64,000 nt of DNA from Bacillota bacterium. GTDB lineage: Bacteria > Bacillota > Clostridia > Peptostreptococcales > Anaerovoracaceae. Both the position numbers and the translations under genes were made by a program. Shown one piece after another: positions 53,962 to 63,736 of the stretch. Within the stretch, counting starts at the first letter, position 1. Each line of letters begins with the position of its first letter. The stretch covers positions 1 to 64,000 of the forward strand of contig JAETTD010000006.1 of the NCBI GenBank assembly GCA_021769295.1. Direction: 5' to 3'. Below the pieces are notes generated by a model. The model searched no databases, had not been told where the DNA came from, and was given only the letters and a program-made list of their open reading frames with translations.

Positions 53962-54669
53962 GTGGCTACATACGTTATTTCGGACTTGCACGGCGATTAT
54001 GAAGGATACAGGCGTATTTTAACAAAGATAGGCTTTGGCGAAGATGATGTTTTATACGTCAACGGAGACGTTATAGACCGGGGAAAAGACTCAATAAAGA
54101 TTCTGCAGCACATGATGATGCAGCCTAATATCTTTCCCATACTGGGGAATCACGAGTATATCGGGTGCCAGGCTTTGCGGTTCCTGATGAATGAGATTAC
54201 GGAAGAAAGCGTCGAAAGTCTTGAATCAGGTTTGATTGAAGGCCTTTTGCAGTGGCAGGAAATAGGCGGCAGAAAGACCATGGACGAGTTCAGCAAGCTT
54301 ACAAGGCAGGAACAGGAGGACATCCTTGAATATCTTGAGGAGTTTTCCCTATATGAAGAAGTTGCCGTAAAGGGCAAAATTTTTGTAATAGTTCACGCCG
54401 GACTTGATAATTTCAGTCAGGACAGAAAACCGGATGATTACCGGCTTCACGAGCTCATATTTAAGAGCCCGGACTATGGCAGAGTTTATTATAAGGACAA
54501 ATATTTGGTTACGGGACATCTTCCGACTATGGCCATTGAAGGAAATGCAAGACCGAATCGTATATATATGGCTAACAATCATATAGCCGTTGACTGCGGC
54601 GCCGGATATGACGGGCGAGTAGGGGCTATATGCCTTGAAACTTTTGAAGAATTTTATTCGGATGATTAA
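53962..54669 (+). CDS. PPP-family metallophosphatase
   Basis: A 235-residue serine/threonine-type phosphatase. Metal-ligand motifs GDVIDRG, GNHE and DLHGDYEG are all present, as are later H ligands (VHAGLD, TGHLP). GTG start at 53962 with AGAGGAG upstream. It could be a protein phosphatase or a dinucleoside-polyphosphatase; the bacterial PrpA class acts on both. It stands alone. Confidence 0.88.
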   Translation: MATYVISDLHGDYEGYRRILTKIGFGEDDVLYVNGDVIDRGKDSIKILQHMMMQPNIFPILGNHEYIGCQALRFLMNEITEESVESLESGLIEGLLQWQEIGGRKTMDEFSKLTRQEQEDILEYLEEFSLYEEVAVKGKIFVIVHAGLDNFSQDRKPDDYRLHELIFKSPDYGRVYYKDKYLVTGHLPTMAIEGNARPNRIYMANNHIAVDCGAGYDGRVGAICLETFEEFYSDD

Positions 54670-54720
54670 GCAAAAGCCTTTGCAGAGGAGCGAAGAAAGT
54701 TTACAGAAAAGGATTTTAAC

Positions 54721-55116
54721 ATGAAAAAGCAGATTTTAATGTTCAGCGTCGGAGGAGAAAAAAACAAAGCGGTGCGGCAGGTATGCAAAAAACTTGGGTG
54801 GAGCGCCTTTGAGCCGGATAAGGAAAGGTATGGCGAAACTCTCGGAAGCCTTCTTGGTATGCCGGTCCATGCCGAGGATAGGGAAAAATCACAAGCTACG
54901 CTGCTGCGCCCGGCTGTGGGATTTCCTGCGGAGATGATAGTATTTTGCGGAATCGACGGCACTGAGCTTGATATGTTTTTAAAGGAATATAAAAAGACGG
55001 GAATTGCTCCTGTTCCTTTAAAAGCCATGCTGACGCCCTATAACATAGGGTGGACTGCGGAGAAACTGTTTGGTGAGCTGCTTGAAGAACACCGGAGAAT
55101 GAAAAATTATAAATAA
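54721..55116 (+). CDS. DUF3783 protein
   Basis: A 131-residue soluble protein common in Clostridia, with KKQILMFSVGGEKNKAVRQV at the start and the DUF3783-type core VFCGIDGTELDMFLKEYKKT and VPLKAMLTPYNIGWTAEKLF. Function unknown. It follows the phosphatase by 50 bases in the same direction. Confidence 0.8.
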   Translation: MKKQILMFSVGGEKNKAVRQVCKKLGWSAFEPDKERYGETLGSLLGMPVHAEDREKSQATLLRPAVGFPAEMIVFCGIDGTELDMFLKEYKKTGIAPVPLKAMLTPYNIGWTAEKLFGELLEEHRRMKNYK

Positions 55117-55169
55117 GAAGCGGCAGAATTTGAATCTTATTAAAAACCGTCGTAATACACTGCAACACA

Positions 55170-55207
55170 AAAGAGAGAATCGGAAACAGAAGTCCTGTTC
55201 TCTCTTT
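55170..55207. terminator. bidirectional terminator
   Basis: 10-bp perfect stem AAAGAGAGAA / TTCTCTCTTT with an 18-base loop, between convergent DUF3783 and bcp genes. Confidence 0.75.
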
Positions 55208-55240
55208 ATGTTTATTTTAAAGGAGTTTTTATGCCTAAAT

Positions 55241-55711
55241 TTATTTATCGCTGTTTTCTGCAAGCCATGCGAGTATTTCTGCGGCGTTGGTATCAGGTTT
55301 AACCTTTTCTTTAGCCCAGACTATTGTGCCTGACTCGTCGATTATGTATGTGGTGCGGACCACTCCCATGGATACTTTGCCATAGAGCTTCTTTTCTTTC
55401 CAGACATCGTATCCCTGTATGGCCTGAAGCTCAGGGTCCGAAAGGAGAATGAACGGCAAGTCGTATTTTTCGGCAAATTTAAGGTGCGAAGCGACGCTGT
55501 CCTTGCTGATTCCTATTACGACTATATCTTCCTTGCGAAATTCATTATATGCAGCCGCAAAGGCGCATGCCTGCTTTGTGCATCCCGGCGTATTGTCCCT
55601 CGGATAAAAATACAGCACGATTTTCTTGCCTGAGTATTCTGACAGGGAGACTGAATTTCCGTCTTTGTCCGGCAGCCTGAAATCCGGCGCTTTGGTTCCT
55701 ACTGATAGCAT
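55241..55711 (-). CDS. bcp: peroxiredoxin Bcp
   Basis: A 156-residue thiol peroxidase of the AhpC/TSA Bcp type. The peroxidatic cysteine C44 and resolving C49 are both in DNTPGCTKQACAF, matching the atypical two-cysteine class. It reduces peroxides with thioredoxin. AGGAGG is upstream on the minus strand. It reads toward DUF3783. Confidence 0.93.
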   Translation of the reverse strand: MLSVGTKAPDFRLPDKDGNSVSLSEYSGKKIVLYFYPRDNTPGCTKQACAFAAAYNEFRKEDIVVIGISKDSVASHLKFAEKYDLPFILLSDPELQAIQGYDVWKEKKLYGKVSMGVVRTTYIIDESGTIVWAKEKVKPDTNAAEILAWLAENSDK

Positions 55712-55878
55712 GATACTTCCTCCTGATTTGTGTGTTATGTGTTTAGTACCACAGGCCGGAGACAGTCAAACATGTAAAGAAAAGACCGTGTATTGAGCTC
55801 AACAGATTACGGCAGAACTTCGGAAATGTTGTCCAATTATCAAACCCACCTCCCAAAAGCCAACATACTATACATAAT

Positions 55879-55944
55879 ACGCCGGAAACCCGTGTCGAAT
55901 ACGCCGGAAACCCGTGTCGAATACGCCGGAAACCCGTGTCGAAT
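55879..55944. repeat. 22-bp tandem repeat, three exact copies
   Basis: Copies at 55879-55900, 55901-55922 and 55923-55944 start with ACGCCGGAAACC and are identical. There are no spacers, so it is not a CRISPR array. It lies between bcp and repeat B and is outside any gene. Confidence 0.9.
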
Positions 55945-55970
55945 TATGTCGATTGCCCTGGTCAAGCAAA

Positions 55971-56146
55971 ATGTTGGCTTTTTTCAGTTGCAAGGCAAAT
56001 TTGGCCTACAGTTTTGCCGTTTTTTGTAGGCCAAATTCTGTAGGAACCGCTCAAAAAGCCAACGAAGCCCCAGGAGCCCTACCGAAATTTACAGTTATTG
56101 GAATAAATGTTGGCTCTTTTAATGGCGACCGGTCAAAAAGCCAACG
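55971..56146. repeat. MITE-like repeat, copy B
   Basis: A 176-bp element related to copy A (43771-43947): ends ATGTTGGCTTTTT / AAAAAGCCAACGT (one mismatch), hairpin TTGGCCTACAG...TGTAGGCCAA (56001-56034) and the block GCTCAAAAAGCCAAC...ATGTTGGCTC in the second half. Lies in the region before cas3, with an additional GCCAACAT near 55860 outside it. Confidence 0.85.
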
Positions 56147-56397
56147 TGGAGAGGCCAATTCTAATGCAGGTGCAGAAATCTATTGTAAGAATATGTGGCA
56201 ACTGTATAATGCAGATAAACTTAAAATTATATTATGAAGTGCAAATTGCAGGAGTTGTCACTGCATGTGAGTTTTGGTCACAAAGATGCTTAATTATAGT
56301 AGCGATAATAAAAAATTTGTAAAATTATAGCCAAGTATTGATGTAAATTATAGTAAATGATGTATAATGATGGTATAAAGAGTTACGAGGTGCCGGT

Positions 56398-58596
56398 ATG
56401 AGAAAAATATATAAAGCACACATAAACGAATTTACCAAAGCCATACAAACTGTCAAAGAACACAGCGAGAATACAGCAGAGCTATGCAGAGATTTTGCAG
56501 TGCCTCCGTTAAAGGACTTGACGTATGCCATGGGCTTATTGCATGACGTTGGTAAGTTTCAGGAGTCATTTCAGAAAAGAATCGACGGAGCGGATATACG
56601 CGTTGAACATTCAACCTGCGGAGCAATCGTTGCTAACGAAAAATATAAGGGAATCGCGGGGCTGATGATGGCCTATTGCATAGCCGGTCACCATTCCGGC
56701 CTGCCGAATGCAGGTTACCGAAATGACGGGTCATACACATCCACGCTGCATGGGCGGCTGAAACGCGATGACTTTGACGATTACAGCGCCTACAAAGAAG
56801 AACTTGTAAATCCGATTCTTAATCAGAAAGACTTTCAGGATTTTTTAGCTAAGGATTGTAATATGAATATTTCAATCCTTGTGGATAAATTTTCTTTTAT
56901 TACACGATACTGTTTTTCATGTCTTACCGATGCAGATTCTATTGACACTTCTAAGTTTTGCGGCACTCAGCCGGAAAGACGACTATCAGCAGATTTTATA
57001 AAATGTTTGGAAAAAGTAAATAAAAGACTCGATTCATTTGTTTGCAAAACAGAGCTTCAAAAAACACGCAGCCGTTTGCAGTCGCAGGTATTCAATAGTA
57101 TTGAAGAAGAAGCAGAAATATATCTGATGAACATGCCCACAGGTAGCGGCAAAACTCTGTGCAGCGTTAAATTTGCTTTGGAGAAAGCAATCAGAGAAAA
57201 GAAAAAGAGAATCATATATATAATTCCTTTCAACAGCATCATTGATCAGACTGCCGGTGAATTTGAGGATATATTCGGGGAAGATGCAGAAATTTTGCGG
57301 CACCAATCCTCTTTCTCCTACGAAGATGAAGACAACTATAGTGAAGATTATCGGGAAGCGGCTAAAAATGCAGCAGAAAACTGGGACGCGCCGTTTATAA
57401 TAACCACTGCCGTCCAGTTCTTTGAATCCATATATGCTAACAAGCGCGGAAAGCTTCGTAAACTGCATAATATGGCAGACAGCATTTTGATATTTGATGA
57501 AGCTCATCTGATGCCTCAGGAATATTTGCAGCCGTGCCTGCAGTCTATCGCCTTTTTGACAAAATATTTTAACAGTAAGGCAGTTTTTTTGACGGCTACT
57601 ATGCCCGACTTTCATAAGCTTATGAAGCAGTACGCGTTGCCCGGCAGCAAGATATTGAACTTAATTGACGATATTTCATCCTTTGATAAATTTAAAAAGT
57701 GTCAATATAATTATATAGGCGAGGTAGAGGACGAAACTTTGCTGAGCAATGCCGCACAGTACCCCTCAAGTCTGATTATTGTCAATACAAAGAAAAAGGC
57801 CAGAGAGTTATATAAGACCTGCAATACCAAAAAATATCATTTATCCACATACATGACCGCCTTTGACAGAAAAAGAATCATAGATGAGATAAAAAGAGAA
57901 CTTTTAAGATTATCGGAAGAATTTGAAAAGCCTGAGCAAGTGCCGGAAAACAGAAAAATCACCATTATTTCAACCTCCCTTATTGAGGCCGGAGTGGATT
58001 TAGACGTTCATACCGTTTTCAGAGAACTGAGCGGACTGGACAGCATTTTGCAGGCAGGCGGAAGATGCAACAGAGAAGGCAAAAGAGCAGAGGCCAATAC
58101 ATACATATTTGAATTCACCGACCAATCGAAAAAAACGGCTCAGGACGAGCGGAAAAATCTTACCAAAGGCATTATTAACAAGTATGAGGATATTTCATGT
58201 CCTGAAAGCATTTCAGAATACTATGACAGGCTGTTCTTTATGAAAGCAGATGAGATTCAAAAAAACACTATGAGCAGTATATGTCAGGATATAATGAACA
58301 TACCTTTTAAAGATTATTCGGAAAAGTTTAAGATTATCGACAGCCTGGCAGTATCCGTGTTTGTGGAAAGGGATGAGGAAAGTCATAAATTGGTTGAACA
58401 GCTGCGATACACAGGAAGCTGCAATACGAGGAAGATGCAAAAAAATATATGCAGCATATCTCCGAGAGAGCTTGAAGATTTGGCTAAGCAACATGCAGTA
58501 GAAGATTTTAATACGGGAATTTGGTGCCTGACAAATTCCAGCTACTATGATAAAGATACAGGAATTATATTTGAAGCAAATGATTATATCGTATGA
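56398..58596 (+). CDS. cas3: Cas3 (type I-C), HD nuclease-helicase
   Basis: A 732-residue nuclease-helicase. The N-terminal HD domain has LLHDVGKFQESF near residue 46 and HHSGLPNAG; the helicase half has Walker A NMPTGSGKTL (near 245), DEAH in IFDEAHLMPQ (near 366) and the C-terminal domain with SLIEAGVDLDV. It degrades DNA bound by Cascade, reeling and nicking. It heads the operon, whose order matches subtype I-C. ACGAGGTG lies upstream. Three AATTATAG motifs stand in the 110 bases before it. Confidence 0.95.
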   Translation: MRKIYKAHINEFTKAIQTVKEHSENTAELCRDFAVPPLKDLTYAMGLLHDVGKFQESFQKRIDGADIRVEHSTCGAIVANEKYKGIAGLMMAYCIAGHHSGLPNAGYRNDGSYTSTLHGRLKRDDFDDYSAYKEELVNPILNQKDFQDFLAKDCNMNISILVDKFSFITRYCFSCLTDADSIDTSKFCGTQPERRLSADFIKCLEKVNKRLDSFVCKTELQKTRSRLQSQVFNSIEEEAEIYLMNMPTGSGKTLCSVKFALEKAIREKKKRIIYIIPFNSIIDQTAGEFEDIFGEDAEILRHQSSFSYEDEDNYSEDYREAAKNAAENWDAPFIITTAVQFFESIYANKRGKLRKLHNMADSILIFDEAHLMPQEYLQPCLQSIAFLTKYFNSKAVFLTATMPDFHKLMKQYALPGSKILNLIDDISSFDKFKKCQYNYIGEVEDETLLSNAAQYPSSLIIVNTKKKARELYKTCNTKKYHLSTYMTAFDRKRIIDEIKRELLRLSEEFEKPEQVPENRKITIISTSLIEAGVDLDVHTVFRELSGLDSILQAGGRCNREGKRAEANTYIFEFTDQSKKTAQDERKNLTKGIINKYEDISCPESISEYYDRLFFMKADEIQKNTMSSICQDIMNIPFKDYSEKFKIIDSLAVSVFVERDEESHKLVEQLRYTGSCNTRKMQKNICSISPRELEDLAKQHAVEDFNTGIWCLTNSSYYDKDTGIIFEANDYIV

Positions 58597-58618
58597 ATGG
58601 GGAAAGGAAGTGATAAGT

Positions 58619-59347
58619 ATGAGCTACGGATTTAAAATCATGGTCGAAGGAGACTACGCATGTTTCACAAGACCCGAGTTCAAAGTAGAAAGGGTTAGCT
58701 ACGAAGTGCCTACTCCCGGCGCCCTTGAGGGATTGCTCAAGAGTATATACTGGAAACCTGCCATCCGCTACGTAATAGACAAAATTGTGGTTTTTCAGCC
58801 CATAGATTTTGCCAATGTGAGGAGGAATGAGGTGAAAGACAAAGTGCTTTTGAGCGCCGTAAAGAGCCAGATGAATGGAAAAGGCGGAGACCCGGTCATA
58901 TACACTAAGGAGAGCAGAAGCCAAAGAGCCTCTATGATTTTGAAAAATGTAAAATACGGAGTGGAATTTCACTTTGAGCTGACGGGCATTAAGAGTGAAG
59001 AAGAAACAGACGGTGAAAATAAGCATTTTAACATCATAAAGCGAAGACTGGAAAACGGCCAGTGGTTTAGAACTCCATGCCTCGGATGCAGTGAATTCCC
59101 CGTTAAAAGGCTTGAACTGGTAGAAGAGTTTGACGAAGACCTTATAAGCAATGAAATCCTGAAAATGGGAGATGTAGACCTTGGATTTATGAGCTACAAA
59201 GTAGAATTTGAAGACAAGGGACAACCTCTGAACGGCGACTGGAAAAATCCTAAATTTTCAGACAAAGCAAAAACCGTTTACTACAGGCCTCACATGATAA
59301 ACGGTATCATAGATGTGAGGAAATACAGGGAGGAACTGAAATGCTGA
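58619..59347 (+). CDS. cas5: Cas5c (type I-C) crRNA-processing subunit
   Basis: A 242-residue Cas5d/Cas5c protein (GFKIMVEGDYACFTRPEFKV, then YEVPTPGALEGLLKSIYW). In subtype I-C, which lacks Cas6, this protein cuts the precursor crRNA and caps its 5' handle. The ATG is at 58619 after AAAGGAAG, a longer frame to 58547 being less likely. The stop overlaps cas8c by seven bases. Confidence 0.94.
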   Translation: MSYGFKIMVEGDYACFTRPEFKVERVSYEVPTPGALEGLLKSIYWKPAIRYVIDKIVVFQPIDFANVRRNEVKDKVLLSAVKSQMNGKGGDPVIYTKESRSQRASMILKNVKYGVEFHFELTGIKSEEETDGENKHFNIIKRRLENGQWFRTPCLGCSEFPVKRLELVEEFDEDLISNEILKMGDVDLGFMSYKVEFEDKGQPLNGDWKNPKFSDKAKTVYYRPHMINGIIDVRKYREELKC

Positions 59348-61131
59348 TAAAAGCGCTGTGCGATTATTACGACATACTTGCAGAAAAGGGCAAGGTTCTC
59401 CCCGAAGGGTACTCCAATGTATCTATTCGCTATAAGATTGCTTTGACAGAAAAGGGAGAATTGGACGAAATTATAGACTGGCAGGAGAAGCAGGTCTTTG
59501 AAACAAAGAAAAAAGAAATAAAAGAAAAGGCCGTTCCACGGACGGTGATTATGCCGAAGAGGACGGAAAAACCGGGAATAGATGCAAACATAATAGACCA
59601 CAGACCTCTATACATATTTGGATTAAACTACGGTGACGGTACATTGACGGTAGAAGATAAGACGGGTAAAGCAAAAAAATCCCATGATTCCTTAGTTAAA
59701 TCCAATCTCGAATTTATCGAAGGGCTGGACTCGCCCGTAGTAAATGCCTACAGACAGTTTTTGCTTAACTGGAAGCCTGAAGCTGAGACAAACAATGAGC
59801 ATTTGCTAAATATGGGCAAGAACTACGCTTCATCAGGATTTGTATTCTGCTTATCTGGAAGTCCTGACAATTTGCTTCATGAGGATTTGCTTATCAAAGA
59901 AAAGTGGGAACAAGCGCAAGCGGAAAGCAAAAACAGCAGCGAAGAAGGTCACATTGCTGTTTGTGCAATTACAGGTGAAAAAGCGCCTATAGCAAGAGTG
60001 CATAGTAAAATTAAAAAAGTTTCCGGAGGGCTGGCAACCGGAAGCGTGCTGATAGGTTTTAACAATAGTTCCGAAAATTCTTATGGAAACGAGCAGTCAT
60101 ATAACAGCAATATTTCAGAAGGGGTTATGGAAAAATACACGGAAGCCTTGAACTATGTACTGGCCGATTCTAAGCATAAAATCGTCTTTGACGATGTGAC
60201 TGTCGTATTTTGGGCCATGGACAGTGACGAGTCTTATGAAGACAGATTTATGGCAATGTTAAGCGGTCAGACAGACAATATGAATGCAGAGCAAGTTGAA
60301 GGCATGCTTGAGGACTTGCTAAAAAGAGGAAAGCAAGGCTATCTGACAGGAGACGACTTGGGAGAAATCGATGATAACATAGATTTCTATATAGTGGGAC
60401 TTAAGCCAAATACATCGAGGATTTCAATAAAGTTCATATTCCGAAAAAAATATGCCGATGTACTTTGGAATATCGCAAGGTTTCAACAGGATATGCAGGT
60501 TTCAAGCAAGCTGAGACCTGTATCCTTTGCCAGGATAAAGAAAGAACTGGTATCGCCAAAGAGCACCAATGAGAAAGTAAATCCTGCATTGTTTTCCAAA
60601 CTTTTTGAAGCAGTCATATATGGGAACAGGCTGCCGAAAGCGCTTTTGGAAACCGTAGTGCGCAGAGTCAAAACGGATAGCGGCGAAAGCAAAGTAAACG
60701 GAGTAAGAACAGGCCTTATCAAAGCCTGTATTAACAGAGATTCTAACGAGGAGGAATTAAAAATGGCACTGGACAAAGAAAATTACAGCCAGGCATATTT
60801 ATGCGGCAGGCTGTTTGCGGTATTGGAAAAAGTACAACAGAGAGCTTCAAAGGATTCCCTTAACAGGACGATTAAGGACAGCTACTTTGCATCAGCAGCA
60901 TCTAAGCCGTCCATGGTATTTCCTAAGCTAATGAAGCTGTCACAGAATCATTTGAATAAGTTAAGTGACGGAGCGCGAATTTTTTATACCAAGCTGATTG
61001 GAGAAATTACAAATAACATTGAAGGAGAATTTCCGGATACCATGTCTTTAAAAGAGCAGGGAAGATTCATAGTAGGTTATTACCAGCAATATCAGAGCTT
61101 TTTTGAGAAGCAAAATAATGAAGAAAAATAA
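59341..61131 (+). CDS. cas8c: Cas8c (Csd1) large subunit
   Basis: A 596-residue large subunit of Cascade that recognises the PAM. It is low in conserved motifs but matches Csd1 in length and in blocks (ALCDYYDILAEKGKVLPEGY at the start, VVFWAMDSDESYEDRFMAML mid-way). It overlaps cas5 and is followed 15 bases later by cas7. Confidence 0.9.
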   Translation: MLIKALCDYYDILAEKGKVLPEGYSNVSIRYKIALTEKGELDEIIDWQEKQVFETKKKEIKEKAVPRTVIMPKRTEKPGIDANIIDHRPLYIFGLNYGDGTLTVEDKTGKAKKSHDSLVKSNLEFIEGLDSPVVNAYRQFLLNWKPEAETNNEHLLNMGKNYASSGFVFCLSGSPDNLLHEDLLIKEKWEQAQAESKNSSEEGHIAVCAITGEKAPIARVHSKIKKVSGGLATGSVLIGFNNSSENSYGNEQSYNSNISEGVMEKYTEALNYVLADSKHKIVFDDVTVVFWAMDSDESYEDRFMAMLSGQTDNMNAEQVEGMLEDLLKRGKQGYLTGDDLGEIDDNIDFYIVGLKPNTSRISIKFIFRKKYADVLWNIARFQQDMQVSSKLRPVSFARIKKELVSPKSTNEKVNPALFSKLFEAVIYGNRLPKALLETVVRRVKTDSGESKVNGVRTGLIKACINRDSNEEELKMALDKENYSQAYLCGRLFAVLEKVQQRASKDSLNRTIKDSYFASAASKPSMVFPKLMKLSQNHLNKLSDGARIFYTKLIGEITNNIEGEFPDTMSLKEQGRFIVGYYQQYQSFFEKQNNEEK

Positions 61132-61146
61132 AGGGAGGAAAGTAAA

Positions 61147-62007
61147 ATGACAATTAAGAACAGATACGATTTCGTAATGATTTTCGATGTGGAAAACGGT
61201 AATCCCAACGGCGACCCTGACGCAGGCAATTCTCCGCGGGTAGATGCAGAGACAGGTCACGGATACATAACAGATGTGTGCTTAAAAAGAAAAATAAGAA
61301 ATTATGTTGAATTATGCAAAGAAGGACAAGCCGGCTATAATATCCTTGTTAAGCCGGATAAAGCCTTAAATACAAAGTTTACAGGAGCCTACGAGGAGCA
61401 GGGATTAAAGACGGGGCAAAAAGGAAAAAATCCTGCCGATGTGGAAGCGGCAAGAGACTACATGTGCAAGAATTATTTTGATGTACGGGCTTTCGGAGCC
61501 GTAATGTCAACAGGTGATGACCCATGCGGAATAGTGAGAGGACCGGTGCAAATAAACTTTGCCAGAAGTATTTCGCCTGTATCCATTGATGACATAACCA
61601 TTACACGTCAGGCACGTACTACCGAGGACAGAACGGAAACGGGCAATACGGAAATGGGAAGAAAAAGCATAATACCGTACGCTGTTTACAGAGCAGAAGG
61701 ACACATTTCTGCAGCTCAAGCCGATAAAGTAACCAAGCTGTCTGACGAAGATGTTGAGCTGTTATGGGAAGCGATAATCAACATGTTTGAGGACGACCAC
61801 AGCGCGGCAAGAGGAAAGATGTGCATGCGAAAGCTTTATGTATTCAAGCACGATAAAATGCTTGGAAACTGTCCGTCCCATATTCTATTTGACAAGATTT
61901 CCATAAAACAATCCGAAGAGAATAAAGCTCCGCGCCAATTCAGCGATTATGAACTAACCGTAGATGAGCAAATACCTGACGGCGTTGAACTGATTGAAAA
62001 ATTATGA
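61147..62007 (+). CDS. cas7: Cas7c (Csd2) backbone subunit
   Basis: A 286-residue backbone subunit of the effector. The Csd2 signature NGNPNGDPDAGNSPRVD is at residues 18-34, and the RAMP core with GPVQINFARSISPVSI follows. GGGAGG is upstream, and the stop overlaps the cas4 start (ATGA). Confidence 0.95.
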   Translation: MTIKNRYDFVMIFDVENGNPNGDPDAGNSPRVDAETGHGYITDVCLKRKIRNYVELCKEGQAGYNILVKPDKALNTKFTGAYEEQGLKTGQKGKNPADVEAARDYMCKNYFDVRAFGAVMSTGDDPCGIVRGPVQINFARSISPVSIDDITITRQARTTEDRTETGNTEMGRKSIIPYAVYRAEGHISAAQADKVTKLSDEDVELLWEAIINMFEDDHSAARGKMCMRKLYVFKHDKMLGNCPSHILFDKISIKQSEENKAPRQFSDYELTVDEQIPDGVELIEKL

Positions 62008-62681
62008 TGTCGCAGGAAATAGCCATTCGCTCTATCCAGCATTATATGTATTGTCCTCATAGGTGGGGCCTGCTGGAGATAGATAAAGCATGGGCAGAAA
62101 ATATCTTCGTTACAAAAGCTAACCTTATGCACGAAAGAGTGCATAGCCCCGACAACTATCATGTTTTACGCGGCAGAAAAGTGTTTACGTCGGTTCCGGT
62201 ATATAACGATAAGGAAGAATATAATCTTTACGGAGTAACGGATTGCTTAGAACTCAGCAAGTCCGAGGACGGTATTTCGATTGATGACAGCACCGATAAA
62301 TATAAACTTTGTATCGTTGAGTATAAACCGACCAAGCCTAAAAACAAAGATTATAATGAAGAAGACATGATGCAGGTGTTTGCACAAAAGCTTTGTGTGG
62401 ATTACATATTCGGTTGCGACAGCGAGGCAGAGATATACTACGCAGACATAAGGAAACGGGTTTCTTTGCCTGTTAAAGAAATGTATGAAGAATATGATGA
62501 TAAACTTAAACAAATTTTGTCGGAAATGCGTAAGAATTTGCTCTCAGGGCACATTCCTCCTGTTAAAAGAAACCAAAAGTGCAGCGGATGCTCAATGAAA
62601 GATATGTGCATGCCGAAACTCAGGTGTCCGAAGAACTTTAAGCTTGAACTTAAAAAGCTTGATGACAGCGAATATGATTAA
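62004..62681 (+). CDS. cas4: Cas4 exonuclease
   Basis: A 225-residue RecB-type nuclease. It has YMYCPHRWGL with the first cluster cysteine, the nuclease core with VEYKPTKPK and C-terminal cysteines in CSGCSMKDMCMPKLRC, together binding a 4Fe-4S cluster. It trims new spacers and reads the PAM in adaptation with Cas1 and Cas2. Confidence 0.93.
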   Translation: MMSQEIAIRSIQHYMYCPHRWGLLEIDKAWAENIFVTKANLMHERVHSPDNYHVLRGRKVFTSVPVYNDKEEYNLYGVTDCLELSKSEDGISIDDSTDKYKLCIVEYKPTKPKNKDYNEEDMMQVFAQKLCVDYIFGCDSEAEIYYADIRKRVSLPVKEMYEEYDDKLKQILSEMRKNLLSGHIPPVKRNQKCSGCSMKDMCMPKLRCPKNFKLELKKLDDSEYD

Positions 62682-62703
62682 AAGCAAAGAAAGGTAATTG
62701 TAT

Positions 62704-63726
62704 ATGCGAAAATTATTAAACACCATATATGTTACAAATGAGCAGTCATACCTAACCCTTGACGGAGAAAATCTTGTCTGCAAAATCGACGGAGAAATCA
62801 AGCTGAGAATTCCTTTTGACAATATCGAGAACATAGTATGCTTTAACTATATCGGGTGTTCACCGGCGTTAATGGGAAAATGCGTAAGTAAGCTGATTCC
62901 TATCAACTTTATATCACCACAGGGAAAATTTCTGGCGAAGGTATGCGGAGAAACCAAGGGCAACGTGTTTTTAAGAGTGGCTCAAGTGGACAAGTTCAGA
63001 GAATGTGGACTTGCACTTACACAGAATACCATGGCTGCCAAATTCAGCAATACCAGACAGGTAATACGCAGAACGCTGCATGATAATCCGCCTTTACGTG
63101 AAGACGCTGACTTGAAAAACACCATAGAGGTTCTTTCCGCAGGGATAGACAAAGTGTTCGCTGCCGGAAGCGTGGAGGAAATCATAGGAATAGAGGGAAA
63201 TTGCGCCCAAAGCTATTTTTCTGTATTCGATAAGCTTATAACCAATCCTAAGGTACCCTTTTCTTTTGAATTAAGAACAAAGAGGCCTCCCCTTGATCCG
63301 ATAAATGCGCTCATGTCTTTTGTATATACGCTTGCGACTGCAGAGTATGCAGCAGCCCTGGAAACTGTGGGATTGGATAGTTACATAGGATTTTGCCATA
63401 CCTTAAGAAGCGGAAGAAGTTCGCTGGCATGCGATTTGGTTGAAGAAGCCAGATGTATAGTTGAGCGTTTTGTAATTTCTATGCTGAACTTACAGATTGT
63501 AGGCGAAAAAGACTTTGAAAAGCAAATTTCAGGCGCCGTATGGCTCAATGACGAAGGGCGGAAAAAGGTCTTAACCAAGTGGCAGGAAAAAAAGCGAACG
63601 GATATGATTCACCCCTATTTGAAGCAGAAAATACCGGCTGGATTGCTTCCGTATGTGCAAAGTAATCTTCTTGCAAAATATGTCAGAGGAGAACTTGAAA
63701 GCTATCCTCCGTATCTGCAAAAGTAG
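62704..63726 (+). CDS. cas1: Cas1 integrase (type I-C)
   Basis: A 340-residue spacer integrase. I start at ATG 62704; an alternative TTG at 62698 would add two residues. The metal site region EGNCAQSYFSVFDKL, the LRSGRSSLACDLVEEAR block and a final LASEYVRGELESYPPY-like end are typical of I-C Cas1. It follows cas4 with AAAGG upstream. Confidence 0.95.
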   Translation: MRKLLNTIYVTNEQSYLTLDGENLVCKIDGEIKLRIPFDNIENIVCFNYIGCSPALMGKCVSKLIPINFISPQGKFLAKVCGETKGNVFLRVAQVDKFRECGLALTQNTMAAKFSNTRQVIRRTLHDNPPLREDADLKNTIEVLSAGIDKVFAAGSVEEIIGIEGNCAQSYFSVFDKLITNPKVPFSFELRTKRPPLDPINALMSFVYTLATAEYAAALETVGLDSYIGFCHTLRSGRSSLACDLVEEARCIVERFVISMLNLQIVGEKDFEKQISGAVWLNDEGRKKVLTKWQEKKRTDMIHPYLKQKIPAGLLPYVQSNLLAKYVRGELESYPPYLQK

Positions 63727-63736
63727 GTGATTTGAT

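Noticed and set aside
55879-55944. Tandem 22-bp units next to cas genes as a CRISPR array
   Set aside because: The copies abut without spacers and are too short and too few for a type I-C repeat array.
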